A DNA stretch of 64,000 bases from Rugalucina vietnamica (GCA_964017185.1 OZ024871.1:65910866-65974865); one strand, 5' to 3'; counted from the first letter of the stretch, positions 47,911 to 58,858 are shown. Numbers and translations: made by a program. Notes: generated by a model from the letters alone, not told the origin.

Positions 47911-48662
47911 TAAGTCTTAAGTGCAAATTTATACCCCTGTAAATTTACTCCGGTATGTAAATTTTACTCGGGGTAAGCAAATAGCGCATGCGAACGCAAA
48001 TACAAGCAGTTGTAAATTTACCCATGAGTAAATAAACTCCCGGGTATGGCCAGATGCAAATTTTCTCTTTGCGTTTACATACGTGTAAATATCACTATAA
48101 TTATATTCCATGCGAACACAAAGTAAAATTTACCTATGAATAGTTTTATTTCAAGTCAATATCTGCAATTAGTTACATGTAGGAACTTTCACATTTTTGT
48201 TCTTTACTTGCTGAAACTGTTGCCATTGTTGTTGAATAAGAGTTTATTGCCATTCAACACATTTTAGATCATATGGAGTGCAGTCAGCCACACTGTTTCT
48301 TCATCATTCTTGGTGAGGATTCCTGTGGCATTTCATAGTGAAAGAATGCGAATGGGCTGCTGTATACCAGTAAAGATTAAGCTTGACCATTAGAAGATTC
48401 TCCTCTGCTGCCAATGTTGACCAAGTCCTACAAGAACACCTCGAAGCAGTCCCTTCTTGTTTTGCATATACAGAAAACTTAAATGAACAGGTTTTAATCC
48501 AGAAATGATTTATTTACACATAAAAATACTCCAGGTGATAAAACCCATGTGAACGCACTTTAAATTTACCCAAAGGTGGATTTGCACACCGGAGTATATT
48601 TACATACCGGAGTAAATTTACTCGCGTATAATTTTGGCGCACGCAAATTGGACTTTAGACTA
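47911..48662. mobile_element. Candidate TIR element with GTAAATTTACTCC subterminal repeats
   Basis: Left TGTAAATTTACTCCGGTATG and right, reverse complemented, AGTAAATTTACTCCGGTATG lie in inverted ends that contain several GTAAAT..ACTCC words. The interior shows no recognised protein. Confidence 0.6.
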
Positions 48663-48822
48663 TTAGAGGTTTAACTGCTATTAGCAAATGAAAGACGGAT
48701 GACGAAGGGAAATGACGGATGCAAAGGCTGCAATTTTCACTAAAATCCATAGAATGTTACAAAGAATGTCCGCCCGAACGAATAATATAGTGCATTGGTA
48801 GAACCCAAATATCATCTCCATA

Positions 48823-49007
48823 CATCAGAAAAACGTGTCCGTGAAATTTGTGTACACCCTTAAACCCCACTTTTATATCGTAAAGCTGGCGTATGCAGGG
48901 GTATACCTATTTTTCTTATTTTTGCTCCAAAACATAGATTGCGGGTACTCGTTAGAACCGCCTCGCCGAGGCGGTTCTAACGTGTATCCACAATCTATAA
49001 TATTTTG

Positions 49008-49041
<34 letters not shown>

Positions 49042-49139
49042 AAAAAAAAAAAAAACAATTTTTTTCAACTGAAAATTTTCATTTTTTACAACTTTAAAAA
49101 TTTATGTATATTGCATGGGCGTGTTTTCCGAGCGTAATA
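48823..49139 (+). mobile_element. F1 hairpin element beside receptor exon 1 donor
   Basis: CATCAGAAAAACGTGTCCGT to GCATGGGCGTGTTTTC. The last ten bases are disturbed by a short insertion (CGAG). Palindrome 2 is strong, with an adjoining A-rich run at 49012-49055. It ends only about 14 bp from the exon 1 splice donor. Confidence 0.85.
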
Positions 49140-49153
49140 TATACTGTACTCAC

Positions 49154-49463
49154 CATTATACAAACTTTGCAGCAGAGTAATAGGCATGCAGAACACGGCC
49201 ACTAATATGTCCGCCACGGCAAGGTTAACAATGAATAGATTGGTCAAGTTATGCATCCTCCTGTTTCTTATCACCACGGCAACTACCACGATATTACCGA
49301 ATAGCGCAAACAGAAATATAATCCCATAAGCCATAGAATAAATAACGACCATGTAGACGGGCTGCCGTATGTCAGGGTAGAGTTCTAGGGAATCGTCACC
49401 AATGCTTTTGTTTTGCAAAGCAGATGGGATTGGGGAAGTTGTGGTCCCTAGTTCTAAAGCCAT
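49154..49463 (-). CDS. SIFamide/NPFF-type neuropeptide receptor, exon 1 (N-terminus, TM1, TM2)
   Basis: Starts MALELGTTTSPIP. It has an N-glycosylation sequon NKS at residue 18, and no cleaved signal peptide is apparent. TM1 runs about residues 36-65 and contains FGNIVVVAVVI. ICL1 is RNRRMHNLTN. TM2 contains LFIVNLAVADILVAVF with the NLxxAD motif. The exon ends after LLQSLYN with one base of Gly, followed by GTGAGT at 49153, phase 1. Exon 2 begins GC-TGG, restoring Gly-Trp of ECL1. The summed exons make 1176 nt including the stop. The 26-kb intron to exon 2 is long, so exon 1 belonging to a broken paralogue cannot be fully excluded. Confidence 0.88.
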
Positions 49464-50167
49464 CTTTGCAAACTTATTTGTATGAAAAGTACAACAGATT
49501 TGTAAGTAAATCCTTTTAATGCTTTTCAGTTATGGAACACTTCTTTAATATTGTTTAATAACTTTGTTTGAAAATAAGTTAAGTTTATAACATTGCAAGC
49601 ACGTTTTAATTAACGCGAATAAGTTGAGCGAACGTCTACGATTGCATCTTTAATGCACCCCTCTTTTTCTCCTGAAACAGTAGAATTGTTTATAGACAAA
49701 CATTTTTCTTGCTCTTCCGTCTTAGGTCTCTCAATAACTACTACTTAATCCATCACTTCTACAGATAATTTCTGACAAATTAACCACCTAAAACTACAGC
49801 CGAAGGTATAGGTTGATATTGTAGTTAGAGAAGCCAGCATCACATCTTAAATACAGCAGAGTTTCCGTTAGCAGAAACCCTGTCTTTGGACGTATCTGCC
49901 AATGCTGACACAAACGGATCTTAGCCGTCGTAGAGACTAGCTACGTCATCAAGATGTTGACTTGAGCAATACGAAACGTAATCCTATCCTAAAAAGCGAT
50001 GCACCAATGTTCTCATCTAAGTGTACGGAACACCAGGCTGATCTGTAGCTTTGTACCTTATTCAAGGCAAAAACCTAATATGTCATGATGAGATTCAAAC
50101 GCTTGCGTCTCCGTATTGGAAAAAGCAAAGACAAGAATAAAGGATCGATCTTCTAACTGACAAACAG
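49464..50167 (-). other. Upstream region of receptor gene (5' UTR/promoter, undetermined)
   Basis: AT-rich sequence upstream of the ATG. No TATA box or initiator was convincingly identified, and further non-coding exons are possible. Confidence 0.35.
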
Positions 50168-50717
50168 CATCAGGAAAACACGTCCGTGCAATGAATACTT
50201 CCTTGAACCCCAAATTTATATATAACCGGCTCCGAGATCGGGAGGTACCGGGTTCGATTCCGGGCCGCGACATACCGAAGTCGTTAACAATGGTACTAGT
50301 TGCTCCCCGCTTGGCACTCGGACTTTCGGGGTAGGGTTACGACTGGTCGCTCCGGTGTCAGTATAATGTGACTGGAGGTGGTATCAGGATTTGATACCAC
50401 AGTGAGGCAGCACTATAAAAGTGAGCATTGAGCTCTCTGTCACAACCAAACACCGTCGTGATATGACAGATGATGTTGAAAGCGACGTTAAACCCGAACA
50501 AACAAACAAACAATATTATATAGGAACACTGGGGTATTCAAAGTATACCTATTTTTCTTATTATTGGTTCAAAACATAGATTTTTGGTACGTGTACCCAC
50601 GATCTATGTTTTGAGCAAAAATATTCAAAAAGTCAAAATTCTTCTAGTGAAATGTTCGATATTTTTTTTCTCAGCTGAAAACATCTCTGTATATTGCATG
50701 GGCGTGTTCTCGTAATG
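50168..50717 (+). mobile_element. F1 hairpin element split by a SINE
   Basis: Left part CATCAGGAAAACACGTCCGT to AATTTATATAT (50168-50224). Right part from TATTATATAGGAACACTGGGG to GCGTGTTCTCGTAATG (50516-50717). The SINE entered the loop of palindrome 1. Confidence 0.87.
50225..50514 (+). mobile_element. tRNA-derived SINE inside an F1 copy
   Basis: The head holds box B GGTTCGATTCC at about 50251. The body contains TTGGCACTCGGACTTTCGGG and GTGAGGCAGCACTATAAAAG. The tail is GCGACGTTAAACCCGAACAAACAAACAA. AT-rich flanks (TATATA-like) represent the duplicated target in the F1 loop. Confidence 0.82.
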
Positions 50718-50904
50718 GGATCGGAACAATTTACTGAAGTCAGTGATTTGTTTCAATCGGCTTAAGCTGTAAGTAATTATCATGTTTTAATGATCAATGA
50801 TTAATTGACTTGTAACAAAAGTATTAATCTTTTCATAAAGAAACTTCATCAACGAGATTGAAAGATCGAAGCCTGGCAACGAAGCTAAGTATAAATTACA
50901 CTTC

Positions 50905-52013
50905 GTTTACCCCTTAAAACCCCAGTTTTTATCGCACCTGCTTATAGCAGGGTGCGATATAGGAGTCCAAATTTCCCTCCGTCCGTACGCCCGTGCGTTC
51001 AGCCGTCCGTCCGTGCGTCAATCCATCCGTCAACATTTATGTCGAAGTTTTACATTTATGTCGAAGTTTTACATTTACGTCGAAGTTTGGTTTTCTCTGC
51101 ATCAGTGATAGCTGAGAGTGTGAAACCTCGCAGAGTAATTGTCCTTGACATACCCTTCAAGCATGCACCTTGACTCGGTGCCCTTGACCTATATTTCACA
51201 GTCCATTGACTTTGTTAATTTTTATGTCGAAGTTACGTCATAGTTTGGTTTTCTCTGCATCAGTGATAGCTGCGAGTGTGCATAGTAATTGTCCTTGACA
51301 TACATTTCAAGCATGCACCTTGACCCGGTGCCCTTGACCTATATTTCACGGTCCATTGACTTTGTTACTTTGTACGTCGAAGTTTGGTTTTCTCTGCATC
51401 GATGATAGCCGCGAGTATGAAACGTTGCATAATAATTGTCCTTGACATACCCGTCAAGCACGCACATTGACCCAGTGTCCTCGACCTATATTTCATGGTC
51501 CATTTACTTGGTTAATTTTTACCCCAATATCGATTTTCTCTGCATCAGTGATACCTTGCATAGTAATTGTCCTTGACATACCCAACAAGCATGTACCTTG
51601 ACCCGGTGCCCTTGACCTATATTGACTTTGCTAATTTTTATGTTGAGGTTTGATTTATTCTGCACCTGTGATAGCCGCAAGTGTAAAACCTTGCATAGTA
51701 ATTGTCCTTGACATACCTATCAAGCATGTACTTTGACCCAGTGACCTTGACCTATATTTCATGGTCCATTGACTTTATCAATTTTATGTCAAACTATGAT
51801 TTTCTCTGTACCTAAGGTAGCTGCAAATGCGAAACCTTGTATTGTAATTGTCCTTGACATACCCCTTCAGCGCACACCTTAACCAGGTGCCCTTGACTTC
51901 TATTTTACGTGTTTAATTATTATGCCCGATGCAGGTGCGATATCGACCTCCGTAGCGTTCTTGTTTCTACATATAAATGGGGTTCAAGGAGGAAAATAGT
52001 GTCCTGATGTTTT
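50905..52013 (-). mobile_element. F1 fragment split by the 51-kb repeat element
   Basis: TTTACCCCTTAAAACCCCAG (to 50939) resumes at 51969 as ATAAATGGGGTTCAAGG..TGTCCTGATG. Together these give the reversed 5' end of F1. Confidence 0.65.
50940..51968 (+). repeat. Element with ~145-bp internal tandem repeats
   Basis: Opens with a stem-loop TATCGCACC..GGTGCGATATA and a CCGTCCGT-rich stretch. About six units then follow, carrying AATTGTCCTTGACATACC, CAAGCATGCACCTTGACCC and GCCCTTGACCTATATTTCA. It closes with GCAGGTGCGATATCG, inverse to the opening. Not coding. Confidence 0.8.
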
Positions 52014-52673
52014 ACAGACGGAAAAGTAGTAATAAAGAATGTTTGTACTATACGCTTCGACATACGAAAAATCAGACACCTACGCTTAATTTATATCAAT
52101 TTCAGCCTATACAATTTTGCACATAAAATACTGGTATTTTATGTAAAACGCAAGCAATTTATGGTCAGTCAACAATGGATTTTACCTCATATGCAGCTGC
52201 GCAATTCTAGATAAACAGAAATAAAAACGGGTGTCGACAAATGTATTTGGAATCAAAGTAATAAAATAAAATTAAACAAAAAACTAAAATCATTGAATTT
52301 GCACTTTAAAAGCAATGCCACCAAAATTTGATATTATAAGTTTCCGTAAACATGTTTATGTCACGAATATCTTGACACCAGCCTCAATGCCTTGCAATGA
52401 AGCATTGATGTTAGTCATGTTGAGAAAAAGACACTGGTAGAGCGCTCTAAGCAGAAAATCTCAACGTGAGGCTCAGATTGTCATATAAAACATATGCTGG
52501 TGATTACAGCTGATGGTTTGAGAAAATTCTTTTAGAAATTGTATATACAGTTCGCAGCTATTCTAACTCATTAGTTATTATTTGACGTTCTGATTTAATT
52601 ATGTTGTTATCAAACACGAGTATTTGCATAACTGACCGTTTCTAGGCGTAAGCTATTGTGACTCTCTTTGTTC
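52014..52673. other. Unassigned
   Basis: No gene or repeat recognised. Confidence 0.4.
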
Positions 52674-52909
52674 CATCAGGAAAATATGTCCGCGAAATAC
52701 ATACACCCTTAAACCCCAATTTCATAAAGTAAAACTGGGGTATACAGGGGAATGCCTATTACTGGGGTATACAGGGGAATGTCTTATTTTTGCTCCAAAA
52801 CATAAACTGTGGGTACTCGTTATTACCGCTTCGGGGAGGCGGTTCTAGCGTGTACCCACATTTTTTGTCAGAAAACCTCTGTATATTGTATTGACAAGTT
52901 TTCGTAATG
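52674..52909 (+). mobile_element. F1 hairpin element
   Basis: CATCAGGAAAATATGTCCGC to GACAAGTTTTCGTAATG. It contains a short direct duplication of ACTGGGGTATACAGGGGAAT. Confidence 0.85.
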
Positions 52910-53127
52910 TGTTGTTTAAGTGTCTGTTTCAGTAGAGCTTCTACTTTGTGCAGGTATAAATACATAAAGATAGATTAGAGTAATATGAGTGGTCACATTT
53001 TGGGAAAAAGCTGTTCATTCAAATGACAAATTGTTGTAATTTTTATCATAACTTAATTTGTTATTTTTGGTATTTCCCAGCTGTACATGTAAGTGAATAG
53101 AATTTTGTTTTGGGAATTTCGATCTGC

Positions 53128-53384
53128 CATAACGAAAACTTGCCCATGCCAAATACAGAGATTTTTCCGTTTAAAAAGATGAAAATGTTTTCAGCTGAAA
53201 CATTTTGATATTTTTTCTTATTTTTCTTATTTTTTGCCTCGACGAGGCGGTTCTAACTAGTACCCACAGTCTATGATTTGGAGCAAAAATAAGAAAAAAG
53301 CGTATGCCCCTGCATACCCCAGTTTTACTATATAAAAGTGGGGTTCATGGGGGGGTATACATTACACAGACATGTTTCGTGATG
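53128..53384 (-). mobile_element. F1 hairpin element
   Basis: Reversed, CATAACGAAAACTTGCCC to CATGTTTCGTGATG. One arm of palindrome 2 is deleted. Confidence 0.85.
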
Positions 53385-53734
53385 CTGTCCACGGTGCCTG
53401 GTCTTTGCACACGCTTACTGTATTACTTGAGATTTATTTAATCTACAGAAAATGTGTCTATTACAGCTATTTCATTAACATCTGCTGGCCTGTATTTATA
53501 CCATGCATCATTCATTTTATTTTTAATCGTGTGTGCCAGTGGTAAATTCACCATGATTAAGATAGCTTCCAAAGTAACAGCTTTAATGTAAACGTGACTA
53601 ATCGATTGTTAAAACTATCTGTCGATCGAATTATATTTCTTAGCATAATTAAACTGAATAGTATATACAATAAGTAATACGATTCCAGTTGTTTAATCAT
53701 GTTAATTGAAGCGCAATCCTTGATAAATCGATAA

Positions 53735-55368
53735 ACCAGAGAACCAATGGTCCTGTAAATGCTCACCTGAGATCTGAGATATATACCAATACATTTGTTT
53801 GACTATAATATTCATATACATGTATGTATGTAGCACCATGACAGTGTCAGAATAACCGCTGGGTTCAATTTCTTTTTCAAAACCATAACTATTCTGTCCA
53901 TTTGCCCATTTCCTGAAGTTTTTCCTTCCAATGACATTTAAACAGCTTTCAGCAATACGTGACCTAAGTTGACCTCGCCTTAAAATTTGTCAAGATCATC
54001 TTAGGGTCATGATTTATGAACACATTATAGTACGCGGGTTCCAAGTGCTACATGTCTGGTTCATTGCATTATGTTCAGCAGTTCTGGAGAAAAAGATTAA
54101 AGGTTTTTACCTTGTATGGGCATGGCGGTCTTCTTGGTCATGTGACCTGAATTATTTATGTACACATTGGTAACCACTTCCTAAAAATGCTTCATAAAAA
54201 AATTGGCTTTGATTGGTCAAGTGGTTTCAGAGAAGATCTATGAATATTTTTGTAATGTACATGTATATTACCCCGGGGTGGGGACAGACTTTTTAAACCC
54301 ATTTCCTGCAAGTTATTTCCTTCAAATCACATTTTAACAGTTTTCCCCATTCAAATGCATGGGCGACCTATGTTAATCTTGACGTAAAATAGGTCAAGGT
54401 CATCCAAAGGTTATGATTTATAAACCAGCCCACGACGATTCATGTCAAATTTCGTTGAAATCGGTCCAGAAGAGAAGAAGAATTTTAAAGGGGTTTTCCA
54501 TCTTGGTCATGTGACCTGGATTATTTATATACACATTGGTTCCCCCTTCCAATAGATGCTTCATATAAAATTTGGTTTTGATTGGCCAAGGTAGCAATCC
54601 ACAGTTTTTAGAGCATTTTTCAGTTAATTTAGCTAGATCCGCCAAAATGGATAATATTTCTGTCCAATCTGGTGAACAATCCGATTTCTCCCATAAAATC
54701 ATTAAATCAAATGTCTAACAACAAAATAACATCATTTAAATCGCCTAGCGCTGACTATCACCCTACCTGTATTGGGGGTATTTTCCCCTACCCCCTCTTT
54801 CAGACCAGTGAATTTTCGTAAAATATGCCTAAAGTCTGGGCCCCCATGCATATTCTGTGCAAAAGAAAGCCCCATAAATCGCATGCAACTACTTAGAGAA
54901 TCGACCCAGGATCATAATGAGCAGTGCACAAATATGTGCCATCCATCTATTTTTTTCGCTATTTGTGAACAAAGATAACCCCTGCAAAGTCGACAGTGAA
55001 GAGCGTCACCGGCTATGACTGGCGAACGATCCGGGATCCTTATAGAATCCCGGTTTTTACCAGTCTAAAAATAGAAAATAAGTATGTTTCACATGTTTGA
55101 GGCATATTTGATCCGATTTGGGGAAAGATGTCGGCAAATTATTGAAAGAGGATAATTTACAGCCCAATTTCATGCCCTACCCCTTAATATTGAAATTTTT
55201 GGCCCCACCTCAAAAGTACGAAACTGTGAATGGAACCCAAGCGATTTCAGAGAAGAAACTCTTTGAAAATGGTGGACGACGACGGACGCCGACGGACGGA
55301 CGGACGCCGTATCATGGCCATCCTATAAGCTCACCTTGTGAGCCTAACGGCTCGGGGAGCTAAAAATA
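53735..55368 (+). repeat. Dispersed repeat of the 0-1.3 kb type, long copy
   Basis: Begins CCAGAGAACCAATGGTCCTG then GCTCACCTGAGATCTGAG. It runs through the TCATGATTTAT and GGTCATGTGACCT blocks twice and ends in a GACGGACG array (55266-55305) plus a hairpin TATAAGCTCACC..GGGGAGCT. An unrelated block at 54600-55240 separates the units. Confidence 0.8.
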
Positions 55369-55488
55369 GTACACGTGATTTCATAATTTTTGAGAAACGG
55401 ATATAGAAAGATTGTACTACATTAGCTCTCTAGATGACTTTTTTCTTATGCGGTGGCTACCCAGTGAACGATAGCTTTACTTTAATTT

Positions 55489-56555
55489 TTAAGGAATAAA
55501 GAAATGCAACAAATACTTAGTGTCACTAAAAGCATGCTTTGTAATGCAAGCCTGTGGTGTTACTGAACGTATTTATATACGCAATATCTAAACGTCAAAT
55601 TGCAGCAGGTTGAGCCATTATGTCGGTTACGTTAGCTAAATGGCGTGCGCGTAACCACACTGACCTACAGTAGCACACCCTGTAACCATGATCAATAAAT
55701 GTCCAGTTTGAAACCCAAACCAACATTTTGTTTCCAAACCCCCTAAAAGTGATTACAGGTGTAACCATTGATCAGTTGGTAACATTTGATTATGTTATGA
55801 GACGTTTAACGTCACCAACGTCAATCGGAAAAAAAATGCGTTAACAACCAACAAAATTTCTTTCGTCTTGCGTTATATTCAATAAAATGATTATTTCTGA
55901 AAACACTATGACATTTGAACTTCAGACGTCAATAAAACATTCATAATAGCGTCAATATCAAACATCATACTTTTTAAAGACTCTCATTATGTTTTCAAAT
56001 TCACTGATTTAAAAATGATCAATTGCCACACTTTTGATAACGTCATATTCTGTTTTACGAGCGTCAAATCAAACGCTCCGGTGACCTATTTCTACGGTAC
56101 ATTTGACGTCACCGATGATTACAAAGCACGCCGTGTCGTTTGTTAGTTCGATATACACCGTTTAGGTACAAATGGGCCACATTGAATAATTTAAATGACA
56201 TTTATTGCTCATGCTTCGTTATTGTAAACTTCATCACCCGTTAACCAGTTTTAACGCAACATTGGACGGCGCTTAAGTATGCAATGACGGTAGTCTTTAA
56301 TGCACATTATCAAGTCGACGTCACATAACCCAGCATGCAAAGAATTTGGCATCTCTACCTTCGCCCCGATGTTGACGTAACAATTTTCGTTTTTCATGGA
56401 TTTTGGCGTTTTGTCGTTAACTTGGTTAATGAAATGACGTTTTCGCATTTCATCACGTGCAAAAAGCAGTCAGTAGGTCATTTCATAAAAAAGATTTTAT
56501 CAAAACGTCAAATACAAGATGAAATTTAAAGTGTTGCGTATTTTAATTCCTTAAG
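55489..56555 (+). mobile_element. Element E, copy 2, ~1.07 kb
   Basis: TTAAGGAATAAAGAAATGCA start and TGTTGCGTATTTTAATTCC end (inverted TIR). It aligns with 26408-27208 at both ends and has extra sequence in the middle. Repeated ACGTCA words occur throughout. No transposase. Confidence 0.75.
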
Positions 56556-58080
56556 ACCAATTCCACCTAACCACCAAAATATTTTGGCCACGCATAGTCA
56601 GGGATTTCAGTTTAATTGTTTTAGTTATGTTAGGATGCTTAAACAATGAAGGGAATTGATTATAATTTTTAAAAATATGCTTCTGTTACCATGGCAACCG
56701 GGGTCAAACATTGGAAAATCTGAATAAAATTGTGTTTAAGAGGTCTTGGTCTTTAGTTGGATTTCTATGATATCCAAACATTAGCATTTCATTTTTTTTC
56801 TTACCAGAATTGTAGAATATATAATTTTTAGTTGATCAGATGACCCCAAATAAAGATATACACAGGATTGATAAATTTATTGACATTTAAATATGATTTT
56901 TGGGTGAAAAATCTTGGTTTTGGGTGCTTATTTTGATTGAATATTTTTCTAAAAGGCAGGCATTCCTAGTATAGGCAGTATTAGTTTTCTATAGAACACG
57001 CATCAAAATCATGATTTATGAAAAAACATCCGTGGGCCTCTTTGAACCCAGACAGAAATATGACATTGAAGATTGGATTTTAATGGCCTGATATATCATT
57101 AAAAAGGCATTATTATTACTCTGTCAAGGCTTAAAAAAGAGTTTTTGCAAAAATATATTAAATTCCATATTGTGTTAATGGTAAAAAATGCGCTAATACC
57201 AATCAGTTAATGAATTGGGCTTGAGGGAGATCCTTTATAGGGGGATTTCCTTAGCAACAACAACAACACTGAAAGTTACTGTCCCTTGAAGCTCTTCAAA
57301 AAGAAGGTACAACTGAAATCAGGAAATGAAGTATTTGAATGCTCTTATTTTGAAGAGCAAAGAAGAATGTTTCTTCCGAGGGGCCTGCCTCGCCAACCTA
57401 ATATGGTCTTCTTTAATGAGGTCATGAACAGTAAAGATAAATTTGCTTTATTTAAACTCAGTAAATTCTGCAAGGAGATAATTGCTACATTTAAGGTGAT
57501 ACACAGCAACTTATAATAAACATTTTCATTTCTTTTAAAGTTAAGTGAACCAGTACAGAGCTCCTGGTATCAGTTATAAATGGTGGAGCATTTGTCTTTT
57601 CTTGACTCCTGCTGCATGTGCAGATGGGGACATTTGGGACGGGATCAGTTGACAAATCTGTCCGCTGGTGCCGTCCTGGATGTCTATTTGTTTTTAGGGG
57701 AAGAGAGAACTGTTCTTTTCAGCTATTTATATGTCCTGGCTAGATGGATACGAGATACCAGTGGGTCTGATTCATGCATAGTGATATTAATTCATATTGC
57801 ATCTCATGCGGCTCCGATTGTCGTTAAATTGGGCTAGACTTCTTTGAAGCTTTCTTCGATGTATTTCTGTGTTATTGTTTCATATATATATATATATGTG
57901 TTTGCAGTTGGATCTATACCTCGGTTAGGGGTCTCGATCCTTAATAAAATCTTGAAATCTTGAAGTTTATTTTCATGAGAAGTCGAACATTTTCTCATTT
58001 TTAACATAAATTTGAGGGATTGGATTAATTTCAACATGGAAAACTTAAAATAGATAGCTGTCTTAGTATATTTACGCTGA
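56556..58080. other. Mostly unassigned, with one protein-like open frame
   Basis: AT-rich sequence. The frame at 57241-57516 is described separately, and a short (TA)n lies near 57880. Confidence 0.4.
57241..57516 (+). other. Protein-like open frame of unknown identity
   Basis: Opens after a TAG. It reads CPLKLFKKKVQLKSGNEVFE, then CSYFEEQRRMFLPRGLP and later KLSKFCKEIIATFKVIHSNL with a stop. Composition is protein-like (charged, with Cys and aromatic residues). There is no initiating Met at the start and a CCTTAG acceptor-like site stands just upstream, so a terminal exon or a transposon-protein remnant is possible. Family not recognised. Confidence 0.25.
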
Positions 58081-58136
58081 AATCAGGGACTACAGCCGAG
58101 CAGGAAGTGATTTCTTCCCCCAACAAAAACACCGGT

Positions 58137-58154
58137 GAAAGTGAAACTGAAAGT
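58137..58154 (+). promoter_or_regulatory. ISRE / IRF-binding element
   Basis: GAAAGTGAAACTGAAAGT contains three GAAA cores spaced by two bases, matching the ISRE/IRF consensus GAAANNGAAA. An ETS-like AGGAAGTGA sits about 36 bp upstream (58101-58109). A splice donor GTGAGT follows at 58211. This suggests a promoter for an IRF-responsive gene on the plus strand. Confidence 0.55.
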
Positions 58155-58210
58155 AGACTGTTCCCGAGACTGTTGGACAATACAAAACTGTGAAAACACA
58201 TTAAATAGCT
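58155..58210 (+). other. Possible 5' non-coding exon after the ISRE
   Basis: No start site can be fixed. The segment ends at AATAGCT followed by the donor GTGAGTAT. An ISRE normally lies within about 100 bp of the start site, which would place the first exon here. This is inference. Confidence 0.25.
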
Positions 58211-58382
58211 GTGAGTATCAAGTTTTATCCATTTTTAGGTTTTGCTCATGAGCAAATAGTCTTCAAGTTGGACAATCACAGTCATGACAAATATTGTATT
58301 GTATATTTTGTACTAGTATTCGGACAAAACCAGTAAGCAAATCGGTCATAACCTTCTTAAAACTGTCCAGGCTGTCAACTGA

Positions 58383-58496
58383 TTCCTATATTCCTATTAA
58401 ACTCCTATATTTTGGGTCCAAATCCTATATTTTTAAGCACCTCCTATATTCCTATAATTTCTCCTATATTTTGAAAATATTTCCTATATTTTTAGG
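58383..58496 (+). repeat. TCCTATAT-motif cluster
   Basis: About seven TCCTATAT(T) words in 115 bp follow CCAGGCTGTCAACTGA. A second cluster at 62070-62155 is followed by GTTGACAGCCTG. Confidence 0.7.
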
Positions 58497-58814
58497 AAAA
58501 TTTGTTGCCGATGAATATATGGTAAATAGTAGTGCTCTGATACTGCCTTTTGCCTCTTTATTTTTCATTCTTTATTTTTTAAAATAAAATCATATTCATA
58601 CTGTCTATTAAATAGTGCATAAAATTTAATGGTCATCATGTCACTCCTTAGGGTAACTTTCAAGTCCAAAGCATGTCCCATTTTCATAACAATTAATAAA
58701 TTATATATCATAGTTTCCGTGAAAGTTGTCATGTTTTTATATTGTGTCTTTTTTTTTTTCTATTTTCTTTCTTCCTTTGCCTTAATTTTGTGGTAAATTG
58801 ATGCAACTGTACAG

Positions 58815-58858
58815 TGTACAATTGATACCAGGAAAGGCTGAGATCACAGGAGACAAAG
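58815..58858 (+). other. Exon-like block (tentative)
   Basis: A T-rich tract ends in CTGTACAG. The block TGTACAATTG..GAGACAAAG is followed by donor GTATGT at 58859. Coding potential is not determinable. Confidence 0.2.

Larger units (their letters stand above)
22972..49153 (-). other. Intron 1 of the receptor gene, ~26 kb
   Basis: Donor GTGAGT at 49153 and acceptor TTTCAG at 22972, phase 1. It contains duplication copy B, at least eight F1 copies, F2 and F3 elements, a 2.7-kb fold-back element, SINEs and microsatellites. No nested gene was recognised. Confidence 0.75.

Noticed and set aside
48873-49058. Phe-rich ORF beside exon 1
   Set aside because: It is translation of the F1 hairpin and an A-run on the opposite strand.
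10101-53384. CRISPR array or bacterial repeat system
   Set aside because: Repeats are long, dispersed and in both orientations, with eukaryotic introns nearby. There is no regular spacer structure.
58294-58587. 97-aa ORF with repeated SYI
   Set aside because: It is produced by the TCCTATAT motif cluster.
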